Source of the DNA: Bacteroidota bacterium
GTDB taxonomy: Bacteria > Bacteroidota > Bacteroidia > Flavobacteriales > Schleiferiaceae
Reading direction: 5' to 3'
DNA length: 16,561 nucleotides
Assembly: GCA_005786915.1 (NCBI GenBank)
Contig: SYCM01000136.1
Location: 1 to 16,561 of the forward strand
The translations under genes and the position numbers were made by a program. Below the pieces are notes generated by a model. That model was not told where the DNA came from and made no database searches. It saw only the letters and a list, made by a program, of their open reading frames with translations. Below, piece by piece: positions 1-6,943 of the stretch (position 1 is the first letter of the stretch; every line of letters starts with the position of its first letter).

Positions 1-2630
1 GGGCAGTTGTTGGCGCAGTAGCGCGTTCCGATGCAACGATTATAGGCCATGTGGTTCAGGCCTTCGCGCGAGTGCACCGTGGCACCTACCGGGCACACCG
101 TTTCGCACGGAGCGTGGTTGCAGTGCTGGCACATGACGGGCTGGAACACGACCGAAGGCGACTCTGAAGGCTCCTCCATCTTGGCGTACATCTCGATGCC
201 GCCCACGTTTTCTTGTTCCGCGCGCTCTTTACTCATGTCGCTGCTGTAGTAGCGGTCGATGCGCAGCCAGTGCATGTCGCGGAGGTTGCGGATTTCTTGC
301 TTGCCCACTACCGGAACGTTGTTCTCGATGTGGCAGGCGACTACGCAAGCTCCACAGCCGGTGCAGCTGTTGAGGTCAATGCTCATGTTCCACATGTGCA
401 TCGTCTCGTGGTCGTGGTTAGCCCACAAGTTGGCCTCTTCAGAAGTCTTGTGGCCGTCAATGGTGTGGAAGGTCGGCTTTTCGTTCCAGTTGGTTCCCTT
501 GGGGTCTGCAATGAAGTCCGCGAGGCTAACCTCGTTGACGATGCGGCGGCCCATCATGGTGTGTCCAAGCTGAACCGTCGCGAACTCGTGCATGCCCTCA
601 GACTTGCTGATCTCCACCGAAGCGGTTCCGGTTGCCACGCCCAAAGCGTAGGCGTTCACGCCAAGTGCGTCGGCTACTTTGCCGGCTGAAGTGCGGCCGT
701 AGCCGTAGGCGAGACCGACTGTTCCGGCGGTTTGGCCGGGCTGGATCAGGACTGGAACATTCTCCAGTACGCGCTTGCCCACTTTGAGGGTGGCGTAACT
801 GCCGTCGAGCGAACCGTCGCTGTTGGTATCGTTTTCAAATCCCATGGCCAGAGCGTCGGCCGCGGCAATGGTGAGGTAGTTGTCCCACGTCAAACGGGTA
901 ATGGGGTCCGGCAGCTCGTGGAGCCACGGGTTATTGGCTTGGTAGCCTGCGCCCACCGCGTTTTCGTAGAGTGCGAGCTCCATTCCCTTTGCGGGCTTGG
1001 CTGCTTTGGCCGTTGCCGCAAGGGCAACGGCGGCTCCGGCAGAAGCACCTGAAACGGCACCTGAGTTGACCGCGGCCCCGCCGTCGTGAACCGCTTGGTT
1101 CCAGTTCAGTCCCAACGAGCTAGCCACGGCGGCAACTTGGTCCTTGGCACTTCGGGGGTCACCCGACAGTCCGCCGAGTACTTCGAGCAGGGACTTGCTG
1201 TTGAATAAATTCTTGATGGTCGGCTGTGCGACGGTGTACTCTCCGGCGACAGGACGGAAGTCCGCCCAAGCCTCCAGGTAGTGCGGCAGCGGAGCGGCGG
1301 CCGAACAAAGCACGGCCGTTTCGTCCATGCGGTCGGTTAGGCTCAAGCTAAATTTCGCGCCCTTAATTGCCTTTTCAAAGTCGGGTCGGAAGTACACGGG
1401 ATTCGTACCCGCCACCACAAGGGCTCCGACGCGCTTGGCGTTCAGATCGGCGATGAGATTTGCTACGCGCGCCTCGTTGCCGCGGCGCAGGTAGACCGGC
1501 TTGTCCGCGCGCAGAGTAGTTCCGAAGGCACCCACCAAAGCATTGAGGGCTGCGGCGAGCTTGGCCACGTTGGCGTCGTCGCCACCGACCAAGACTACAG
1601 CTTTGCCGTTGGAGGACTTGAGTTCGCCGGCGACCGACTTCAGCGCCTTGGTAAGGTCGTCGCGAAGGGCCACCTTAGCGGCCGAGCCGCCGAGCTCGTT
1701 GACGAGGTAGGCCAGAGCGCCTGAAACTTCAGACGGCTTAATCTTCACGCGCTTGTCGGCGTTGGAACCCGTCAGCGACAGGTTGCTTTCCAGTTCAACG
1801 TGGCGAAGCATTCCGCTGCCCGGCTTGCGTCGCGCCGCGTAATCGCTCGATAGCTGCTGAGCCGTGGCACCCGACAAGAAGTCGCTGGCAAACGAAACTA
1901 CCAATTGGGCGGCGTTTAGGTCCACCGACGGAAGGGCGCGTACGCCCGTCAGGGCTTCCCAGACGTCGAGGGTATTGGACTGCGAAACGGCGTCGAATTC
2001 GACGTGCTGGAAGTTGGCGTAGCCTTGGCGCAGGCGCTCGATGGCCGCTTGCAGCGACGGACTGAACACGCTCGAGGTTAGCAGCACAAACTGGCTGCCT
2101 TGGGTTAGTGCGGCGTCTGCGGCCTTCTTAAGCGAAGCCTCAACGCTCGCCCAGTCGCTATCCTTGCCGTTCAAAATGGGTCCGCGAAGGCGGGCCGAAT
2201 CGTACAGGGAAAGCACGCTGGCTTGGGCACGGGCGTTAGTACCGCGGTTGAAGCGGCCGGCGTCGCCGGGCTCCACTTTGATGGGGCGCCCTTCGCGCGT
2301 CTTCACGAGCACGGCCGCGTAGTCCTGACCGTCGGTGTAGGCCGTGGCGTAGAAGGACGGCACGCCCGGAGTCAAGCTGTCGGGCTTGACGACGTAGGGA
2401 ACGCTCTCGATGATAGGCTGTTCACAAGCGGCCAAGGTTGCGGCGGCGGTGCTAAAGCCCAAAAACTTGAGGAAATCACGGCGGCTCGTTTGGGCCTCCA
2501 TGCTGCGCTCGTCGGCTAAGAAGACATCAGCGGGGATGTCCTGCGCGAATTCGTTTTCGGCCAAACGCTGCGACACCTCGGTGTTCGCGAGCTGGTCGAA
2601 GCTCTTCCAGTACACTTTATTGCTTGCCAT
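1..2630 (-). CDS. actB: Alternative complex III iron-sulphur subunit ActB (partial, C-terminus off the window)
   Basis: This is the large peripheral subunit of alternative complex III, which takes electrons from quinol on the periplasmic side and passes them towards cytochromes. I translated 876 residues from the ATG at 2630; the 3' end is missing. An unusually long N-terminal extension (about 40 residues) precedes a twin-arginine motif, SRRDFLKFLGF (RR at 50-51), then LAAC (Cys69), which could be a lipobox. This matches the 'extended Tat signal' of Bacteroidota MoCo-like oxidoreductases. The middle is the molybdopterin-oxidoreductase-like domain, which in this family is known to lack the Mo cofactor. 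The C-terminal ferredoxin-like part shows CTGCGAC..C (Cys756, 759, 762, 766), CQHCNHAPCETVCP (834, 837, 842, 846) and CIGTRYCANNC (866, 872, 876), consistent with the family's four Fe-S clusters. It starts 12 bases after the actA stop, so co-transcription is expected. The fold assignment is confident; the lipidation is inference. Confidence 0.95.
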   Translation of the reverse strand, partial: MASNKVYWKSFDQLANTEVSQRLAENEFAQDIPADVFLADERSMEAQTSRRDFLKFLGFSTAAATLAACEQPIIESVPYVVKPDSLTPGVPSFYATAYTDGQDYAAVLVKTREGRPIKVEPGDAGRFNRGTNARAQASVLSLYDSARLRGPILNGKDSDWASVEASLKKAADAALTQGSQFVLLTSSVFSPSLQAAIERLRQGYANFQHVEFDAVSQSNTLDVWEALTGVRALPSVDLNAAQLVVSFASDFLSGATAQQLSSDYAARRKPGSGMLRHVELESNLSLTGSNADKRVKIKPSEVSGALAYLVNELGGSAAKVALRDDLTKALKSVAGELKSSNGKAVVLVGGDDANVAKLAAALNALVGAFGTTLRADKPVYLRRGNEARVANLIADLNAKRVGALVVAGTNPVYFRPDFEKAIKGAKFSLSLTDRMDETAVLCSAAAPLPHYLEAWADFRPVAGEYTVAQPTIKNLFNSKSLLEVLGGLSGDPRSAKDQVAAVASSLGLNWNQAVHDGGAAVNSGAVSGASAGAAVALAATAKAAKPAKGMELALYENAVGAGYQANNPWLHELPDPITRLTWDNYLTIAAADALAMGFENDTNSDGSLDGSYATLKVGKRVLENVPVLIQPGQTAGTVGLAYGYGRTSAGKVADALGVNAYALGVATGTASVEISKSEGMHEFATVQLGHTMMGRRIVNEVSLADFIADPKGTNWNEKPTFHTIDGHKTSEEANLWANHDHETMHMWNMSIDLNSCTGCGACVVACHIENNVPVVGKQEIRNLRDMHWLRIDRYYSSDMSKERAEQENVGGIEMYAKMEEPSESPSVVFQPVMCQHCNHAPCETVCPVGATVHSREGLNHMAYNRCIGTRYCANNC

Positions 2631-2642
2631 AGAATTGTTCGC

Positions 2643-3941
2643 TTAGTAGTGGCACTTGCCGCATTCGAGGCCGCCGATTGAAGCAGCCGTGATTTTTTCA
2701 TTGTGGAAGCGCTCGACGAGTCGGTCGCTGATCGAGGCGGAACCGTCGATGGAACCGGCGTAGTAGCCGTTGTCGCCCTTGATTTCGGTCTCGCGGTGGC
2801 AATTAATGCACCATCCCATCGTGAGCTCGCTGAATTGGTAGACTTCCTCCATCTCCTGAACCGGACCGTGGCAGGTCTGGCACTCCACTTGACCGGCCGT
2901 CACGTGCTGGGCGTGGTTGAAGTAGGCCAGGTCGGGAAGGTTGTGGATACGGACCCACTGGATCGGCTTTTGCTCGTAGCCCTCGATGTACGTCCGCGCT
3001 TCAGGATCCCAGCCAATGGCGGCGTAGATCTTTTGGATTTCGGGCGAACGCTCGCCGCCGTACTTCGGATTGCCTGCCGCGTCCACGATTTCTGATCCGT
3101 CGATGTACATGTGGCAGTTCATGCACACATTGGCCGAAGGAATGCCGGAATGCTTGCTGTGGCGTGCGCTGCTGTGGCAGTAGTTACAGTCAACTCCGTT
3201 TTCGCCCGCGTGAATTTTGTGGCTGAACGCGATGGGCTGCACCGGTTGATAGTTCTGCTCTACCCCCACGCTCATCAGGTAGGCGTAGGTCGCATAAAGG
3301 AAGCCCAGCGCGAGGACCACCGTAAGGAAGGTCATGAAGCGCTTGTTCGCGACCAAGATTTTGGTAACAATGTCGAGGTCCTCGAGGAGGCTCGTGGGGT
3401 TTTCGCCGTTGAGCTGCTTCAGGGTGTTCCGCACGCGGAGGAGCAGCACCAAATTGATCAGCAAGAAGCCGCCCAGCACGTACATCAACCAGGGTGAGCT
3501 CGCGGACTCGGCCGGGGCCGCCGCAGGGGCCGCCGCCGCATCACCTGCCGCAGGCGCCGCCTTCTTGTCGCCCTCGGCCGTGTAGGCCAAGATGCTCTTG
3601 ATGTCGTCGTCGGTAAGGGCCGGGAAGGCCTGCATCACCGAACCGCCGTATTCCTCAAAAATGGCGATGGCGTCCTTGTCGCCTGAAGCGCGGAATTCCG
3701 CGTTGTTTCGAATCCACTTGAGCAGCCACTCTTCAGTACGGCGTTGGGTCACGTCGCCAAGCGCCGGTCCAACCAGTTTTTTATCGAGTTTGTGGCAGCT
3801 CGCACAATTCGCTTTAAAGAGCTTTTTGCCGGCTTCGGCGCTGACCTCTGCAGAGGCCGAGATGCTTAAAACGCTGACAGACAGGACCGTTAAAAACGTA
3901 CGTCGGAACAGCGAGGCATAGGGTGTCAAACGCATACGCAT
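2643..3941 (-). CDS. actA: Alternative complex III multihaem cytochrome c subunit ActA, six haem sites
   Basis: This is the multihaem cytochrome c subunit of alternative complex III, which carries electrons out of the complex to a cytochrome or directly to an oxidase. The chosen ATG at 3941 gives 432 residues beginning with a signal peptide (hydrophobic about 16-30, ending SASA). A -7 box lies at 3976-3983, so an in-frame ATG at 4004 would be upstream of the transcript start and is rejected. Six CXXCH motifs are visible at residues 46, 252, 273, 354, 378 and 427. The first belongs to a class I cytochrome c domain (possible Met103 ligand in MQAF). An Ala/Pro linker follows (about 128-148), then two membrane helices (about 150-170 and 202-225), then a pentahaem domain ending in CGKCHY. 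The topology places both haem regions in the periplasm. The ActA of Rhodothermus-type complexes has five haems, so the N-terminal monohaem domain is extra (see findings). actB follows. Confidence 0.95.
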   Translation of the reverse strand: MRMRLTPYASLFRRTFLTVLSVSVLSISASAEVSAEAGKKLFKANCASCHKLDKKLVGPALGDVTQRRTEEWLLKWIRNNAEFRASGDKDAIAIFEEYGGSVMQAFPALTDDDIKSILAYTAEGDKKAAPAAGDAAAAPAAAPAESASSPWLMYVLGGFLLINLVLLLRVRNTLKQLNGENPTSLLEDLDIVTKILVANKRFMTFLTVVLALGFLYATYAYLMSVGVEQNYQPVQPIAFSHKIHAGENGVDCNYCHSSARHSKHSGIPSANVCMNCHMYIDGSEIVDAAGNPKYGGERSPEIQKIYAAIGWDPEARTYIEGYEQKPIQWVRIHNLPDLAYFNHAQHVTAGQVECQTCHGPVQEMEEVYQFSELTMGWCINCHRETEIKGDNGYYAGSIDGSASISDRLVERFHNEKITAASIGGLECGKCHY

Positions 3942-3975
3942 ACTGAGAGGTGAACTAGTGCTTTTCAAGGCGTCG

Positions 3976-3983
3976 CAAAAGTA
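3976..3983 (-). promoter_or_regulatory. Bacteroidota-type -7 box for actA-actB
   Basis: On the minus strand this reads TACTTTTG, an exact fit to TAnnTTTG. A transcript would start near 3970, leaving a leader of about 30 bases before the actA ATG at 3941. The nearest upstream TTTG (4009-4012) is 25 bases away, slightly longer than usual for a -33 element, so only the -7 box is supported. Confidence 0.5.
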
Positions 3984-4071
3984 CAACAGAACCACCTCGG
4001 GCATATTTCAAACCGACCCAGGCATTTTTAATTTAAAACCATTCTAAAGAAGCTGAAAATTGTCCGATCGC

Positions 4072-4099
4072 TTTGGCCCAAAAAATGCACCTACCTTTG
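4072..4099 (+). promoter_or_regulatory. Promoter of the SPOR-domain gene, predicted leaderless
   Basis: TTTG at 4072-4075 is followed after 16 bases by TACCTTTG at 4092-4099, an exact TAnnTTTG -7 box. The ATG at 4104 is only four bases downstream, where transcription should begin, so the mRNA probably has no leader. The AT-rich stretch at 4025-4060 between this promoter and the actA promoter could aid both; I see no clear operator in it. Confidence 0.6.
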
Positions 4100-4103
4100 C
4101 ACC

Positions 4104-4505
4104 ATGCTCGCTCTAATCCTCGTCCTAAACCTAAGTGCGCCGGCCGATACCGTGGTCTTGGGGGCCGGGGCATCGATCGACGAAGCGGTCCGCGCTACCC
4201 TTGCTTCAAGCGCGCACCAACCCAAGCAAAGTGTGGACCCTGGGGCCGAGCGTTACACGGTTCAGGTGTACGCCGGGCGGCGACAAGATGCAAACGCCGT
4301 GTACGTGCATTTGTCGGACTCCATTGGCAGCAGCCTGCCCGTGGCCATTCACTTTGACGAGCCGCAGTTCAAGGTGTTTGTCGGCATATACGGCAGTCGG
4401 CTAGAGGCCGAGTTTGCCTTGCGCAAGTGGCGCGGACGCTTCCCGACGGCATTTGCCGTTCTGGCGCCGAATCAGCGATTCAAAAAGGGCTCAAGCGTGC
4501 GCTGA
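4104..4505 (+). CDS. Small exported SPOR-domain protein
   Basis: A 133-residue protein with a short hydrophobic N-terminus (MLALILVLNLSAPAD) that looks like a signal peptide, a low-complexity linker, and a C-terminal domain (about 50-120). That domain reads YTVQVYAGR...FKVFVGIYGSRLEAEFALRKWRGRFPTAFAV, with the beta-alpha-beta pattern and the VQV.AG / V.VG.Y.SR.EAE signature of SPOR domains. SPOR domains bind denuded peptidoglycan glycan strands at division sites, so a periplasmic cell-wall role is likely but not shown. The start is set by the -7 box four bases upstream. The gene is divergent from actA and converges on thioredoxin, the two 3' ends overlapping by 34 bases (4472-4505). It is smaller than typical SPOR division proteins and has no other domain. 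Family is fairly sure; function is inference. Confidence 0.75.
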   Translation: MLALILVLNLSAPADTVVLGAGASIDEAVRATLASSAHQPKQSVDPGAERYTVQVYAGRRQDANAVYVHLSDSIGSSLPVAIHFDEPQFKVFVGIYGSRLEAEFALRKWRGRFPTAFAVLAPNQRFKKGSSVR

Positions 4506-4777
4506 AGCGCCGCGGCAGGCACGACGCCCGACTGGCGCCACAAAATTTCTCCGTTTCGAAAGAGGGCCAGCGTAGGCACCCCCTGAACGCCGTAGTTCTG
4601 CGCCACGGTAGGGTTGCGGTCCACATCAATCTTCACGATGCGAAGGCGCCCCTCCGTAAGTCGGTGCAATTCGACCAAAATGGGCGCCATGCTCTTGCAC
4701 GGCCCGCACCATTCGGCGAAAAAATCTACGAGCACCGGTTCTTCACCGCCGACCAGCTCGTTGAACTTCGCGTTCAT
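4472..4777 (-). CDS. Thioredoxin
   Basis: A 101-residue thioredoxin that catalyses dithiol-disulphide exchange. The active site is WCGPC (Trp23, Cys24, Cys27), the cis-proline is in GVPT (Pro68), and the core FFAEWCGPCK...IVKIDVDRNP...V.GVPTL.LF.NG is canonical. There is no signal peptide, so it should be cytoplasmic. The ATG at 4777 overlaps the rhodanese stop as ATGA, which favours this start over the in-frame codon at 4810 and suggests translational coupling. It is last in the yebC-rhodanese-thioredoxin operon, and its 3' end overlaps the convergent SPOR gene by 34 bases. Pairing with a rhodanese suggests thiol or sulphane-sulphur handling, though the rhodanese is exported and the thioredoxin is not, so they are not obvious direct partners. 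Confidence 0.93.
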   Translation of the reverse strand: MNAKFNELVGGEEPVLVDFFAEWCGPCKSMAPILVELHRLTEGRLRIVKIDVDRNPTVAQNYGVQGVPTLALFRNGEILWRQSGVVPAAALQRTLEPFLNR

Positions 4778-5190
4778 TTTTTGACCATGGGCTTGCGGGC
4801 GGCGGTCCATGCAAGGATTCCGCCCTGAAGGTGGTAGACCTTGGTGAATCCGGCCGCCTTGAGCTGGGCAATGGCTTGGCCGCTGCGCCCGCCGGAACGG
4901 CAGTACATATAGATGGGCTTGTTCTTGCCCAGCGCGGACATTTTGGCCACGAAGGCGGCGTCGTAGTAGTCGATGTGCTTCGCCCCGGCAATGATACCTT
5001 CGGCCACTTCTCCCGGAGTGCGAATGTCGACGAGGATGCCCTTTTTGGACTCGCGCTCAAACGACCCTACATCAAGGTTTTGAGCGGACATGATTCCGCT
5101 TGAGGCGAAGACAAGCAGTCCGACGATCCAGGCGCGTAGGGGAATCCGGGATCTGCCTGTGGGTGCGTGGGGGAATGGGTATTGCTTCAT
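4774..5190 (-). CDS. Exported rhodanese-like protein
   Basis: A 138-residue single-domain rhodanese (sulphurtransferase fold). Residues 1-37 form a signal peptide: a basic segment, then the hydrophobic WIVGLLVFASSGIM, then SAQ. The mature part has the rhodanese landmarks ILVDIRTPGEVAEGIIAGAKHID (52-74 region), the active-site loop CRSGGRS with catalytic Cys97, and the closing VYHLQGGILAW. The retained cysteine means it could carry a persulphide, but the substrate is unknown. It would act in the periplasm. It starts six bases after the yebC stop and ends in a four-base overlap with thioredoxin, so it is the middle gene of a three-gene operon. There is no Shine-Dalgarno sequence before the ATG. 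Confidence 0.9.
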   Translation of the reverse strand: MKQYPFPHAPTGRSRIPLRAWIVGLLVFASSGIMSAQNLDVGSFERESKKGILVDIRTPGEVAEGIIAGAKHIDYYDAAFVAKMSALGKNKPIYMYCRSGGRSGQAIAQLKAAGFTKVYHLQGGILAWTAARKPMVKK

Positions 5191-5196
5191 GTTGGA

Positions 5197-5925
5197 TTAA
5201 CCGGCCATAGTGTGGTAGACCGCCTGAACGTCTTCGTCTTCTTCAATTTTCTCGAGGAGCTTTTCCACATCGGCCTGCTGCTCGGCCGTCACCGTCTTGG
5301 TGTCCATCGGAATGCGTTCAAAACCCGAGGTGAGGATTTCGATTCCGCGCTCTTCAAGAGCCTTGGTGATGGCACCGTACTCGCTGAACGGGGCGTACAT
5401 GAAGATGGTGTCGACGTTTTTTTCTTCGTCATGCTCAATAAAGAGCTCTTCGACGCCGAAGTCGATCATCTCGAACTCAAATTCCTCGAGGTCAATCGTG
5501 CCTTTGGGGATTTTGAAGTTGCACTTTCGCTCAAACATGAATTCAACCGAACCGCTGGTGCCGAGGCTGCCGTTGTATTTGTTAAAGTAGGAACGCACGT
5601 TGCCGACGGTTCGGGTGGCGTTATCGGTCGCGGTTTCGACGAGGATGGCAATTCCGTGCGGACCGTAGCCCTCGTACACCATCTCCTTGTAGTCGGCCTG
5701 GTCCTTGCTCGTGGCGCGCTTGATAGCACGTTCCACGTTGTCTTTGGGCATGTTGGCGTCGCGGGCGTTCTGCATCAGGGCCTTTAGGCGCGAATTGGCC
5801 TCGGGGTTCGGGCCGCTCTCCTTCACGGCCATGATGATGTCCTTACTGATGCGGGTGAAGACTTTGGCCATCGAGGACCAACGCTTCATTTTGCGAGCCT
5901 TGCGGTATTCAAATGCGCGTCCCAT
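5197..5925 (-). CDS. yebC: YebC/PmpR-family DNA-binding or translation-associated protein
   Basis: A 242-residue member of the YebC/TACO1 family, close to the usual length. The N-terminus contains the family signature region (GRAFEYRKARK, KVFTRISKDI, GPNPEANSRLK, ANMPKDNVERAI), followed by YEGYGPHGIAILVE and TDNATRTVGNVR, then acidic C-terminal domains ending EDEDVQAVYHTMA. The family is usually annotated as transcriptional regulators. TACO1 and some bacterial relatives act in translation, including at proline-rich stretches, so the name should be taken loosely. It is cytoplasmic. The ATG at 5925 matches the conserved N-terminus. It is first in an operon with rhodanese and thioredoxin; nothing in the sequence explains that pairing. 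Confidence 0.95.
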   Translation of the reverse strand: MGRAFEYRKARKMKRWSSMAKVFTRISKDIIMAVKESGPNPEANSRLKALMQNARDANMPKDNVERAIKRATSKDQADYKEMVYEGYGPHGIAILVETATDNATRTVGNVRSYFNKYNGSLGTSGSVEFMFERKCNFKIPKGTIDLEEFEFEMIDFGVEELFIEHDEEKNVDTIFMYAPFSEYGAITKALEERGIEILTSGFERIPMDTKTVTAEQQADVEKLLEKIEEDEDVQAVYHTMAG

Positions 5926-5956
5926 GGGGAATTTCTGTTTCGTGGTATTTGGACTG

Positions 5957-5964
5957 CAAACCTA
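5957..5964 (-). promoter_or_regulatory. Possible -7 box for yebC operon
   Basis: The minus strand reads TAGGTTTG, matching TAnnTTTG. It lies in the 52-base gap between the korB stop and the yebC ATG, leaving a leader of about 25 bases. I see no TTG at the expected upstream distance, so support is moderate. If real, yebC has its own promoter instead of relying on read-through from korB. Confidence 0.4.
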
Positions 5965-5977
5965 CGGCAGCAGGTGC

Positions 5978-6943
5978 CTATTCTACCGTCCAGGTGCGGC
6001 CGGAGTGCAGGACTTCCTGCAGCGGTCGGGTTCCCGCCTGGTGCCCCGCGGCGAAGACGGGGCGCTCGGCCGCGTAGAGCACGCCAAAGGGGCGCAGTTC
6101 GCCCACAAGTTCTGCCAGGGCAAAAGCCTTGAGGCGGTCGCTGGGGTCGTGAATCCAGGCGTCGGCGAGGCCAAAACCTGGGCCCAACGGGCGAATTTCG
6201 GGCCGGCCGGCGTTCCAGGCGAGGGCGTGGGTGGGTTCCGATCCGCCCCAGGCAATGGGTTTACCCGCTTCCAGGAATATGGCGTGCAGTGCCTGCGTCG
6301 ATTTGTCGGTCCAAGTCTCAAAGGCTCCGTCGTGAAAGACGTTGCAGTTTTGGTAGATTTCGAGCAGCGCGGAACCTTGGTGGGCCTGGCTCTGAGTAAG
6401 GAGGTCGCGAAGGTGGGCCGGATTGCGGTCCATGCTTCGGGCAACCCAGGTTGCACCGGCTCCGAGCGCCAGAGTAAGCGGATTCAGCGGATGGTCGACA
6501 CTTCCGCGGGGGGTCGACTTCGTCACCTGTCCCCCTTTGCTCGTGGGCGAAAACTGGCCTTTCGTCAGCCCATATATTTCGTTGTTGAACAGCAAAATAG
6601 GCACGTTCAGGTTGCGGCGCAGGGCATGGATGAGGTGGTTACCTCCGATGCTCAGGGCGTCGCCGTCGCCGGTGATGATCCACACGTCGAGGTCGGGATT
6701 GGCCAGCTTAATGCCGGTGGCCACCGCCGGCGCCCGGCCGTGCAGCGAGTGAATGCCGTAGGTGTCGACGTAGTAAGGCAGGCGGCTGCTGCACCCGATT
6801 CCGCTCACCACCACCGTGCGGTCGGGATCGGCGCCGGTGCTCGCGAGCACTTCGGTGAATTGCTTCAGGATGCTGTAGTCGCCGCAGCCCGGGCACCAGC
6901 GAACCTCTTCAGCGCTTTGGAAGTTCTTGGCGGTCAGTTCCAT
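5978..6943 (-). CDS. korB: 2-oxoacid:ferredoxin oxidoreductase beta subunit
   Basis: The 321-residue thiamine-diphosphate subunit that decarboxylates a 2-oxoacid (probably 2-oxoglutarate, forming succinyl-CoA) with ferredoxin as acceptor. The TPP/Mg2+ motif is GDGDALSIGGNH (92-103) with the closing FNNEIYGLTKGQFSPTS. The four cysteines expected to hold the [4Fe-4S] cluster are present: Cys17 and Cys20 (CPGCGDYSIL), Cys51 (GIGCSSRLPYY) and Cys200 (YQNCNVFHDG). The TYGIHSLHGRA.AVATG segment is also typical. The ATG at 6943 lies inside the last codons of korA (10-base overlap), fits the family N-terminus and implies coupled translation. It is the last gene of the mrp-nifU-korA-korB operon. The substrate is judged from family resemblance; pyruvate cannot be excluded. 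Confidence 0.93.
   Translation of the reverse strand: MELTAKNFQSAEEVRWCPGCGDYSILKQFTEVLASTGADPDRTVVVSGIGCSSRLPYYVDTYGIHSLHGRAPAVATGIKLANPDLDVWIITGDGDALSIGGNHLIHALRRNLNVPILLFNNEIYGLTKGQFSPTSKGGQVTKSTPRGSVDHPLNPLTLALGAGATWVARSMDRNPAHLRDLLTQSQAHQGSALLEIYQNCNVFHDGAFETWTDKSTQALHAIFLEAGKPIAWGGSEPTHALAWNAGRPEIRPLGPGFGLADAWIHDPSDRLKAFALAELVGELRPFGVLYAAERPVFAAGHQAGTRPLQEVLHSGRTWTVE

Noticed and set aside
1..2630. A catalytic molybdenum oxidoreductase
   Set aside because: The molybdopterin-type fold is real, but the extended Tat signal, the ferredoxin-like C-terminus and the adjacent multihaem ActA identify it as ActB, whose family has lost the Mo cofactor.
3942..4004. Upstream in-frame ATG giving a 453-residue ActA
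   Set aside because: It lies upstream of the -7 box and puts 21 non-signal-like residues before a good signal peptide.
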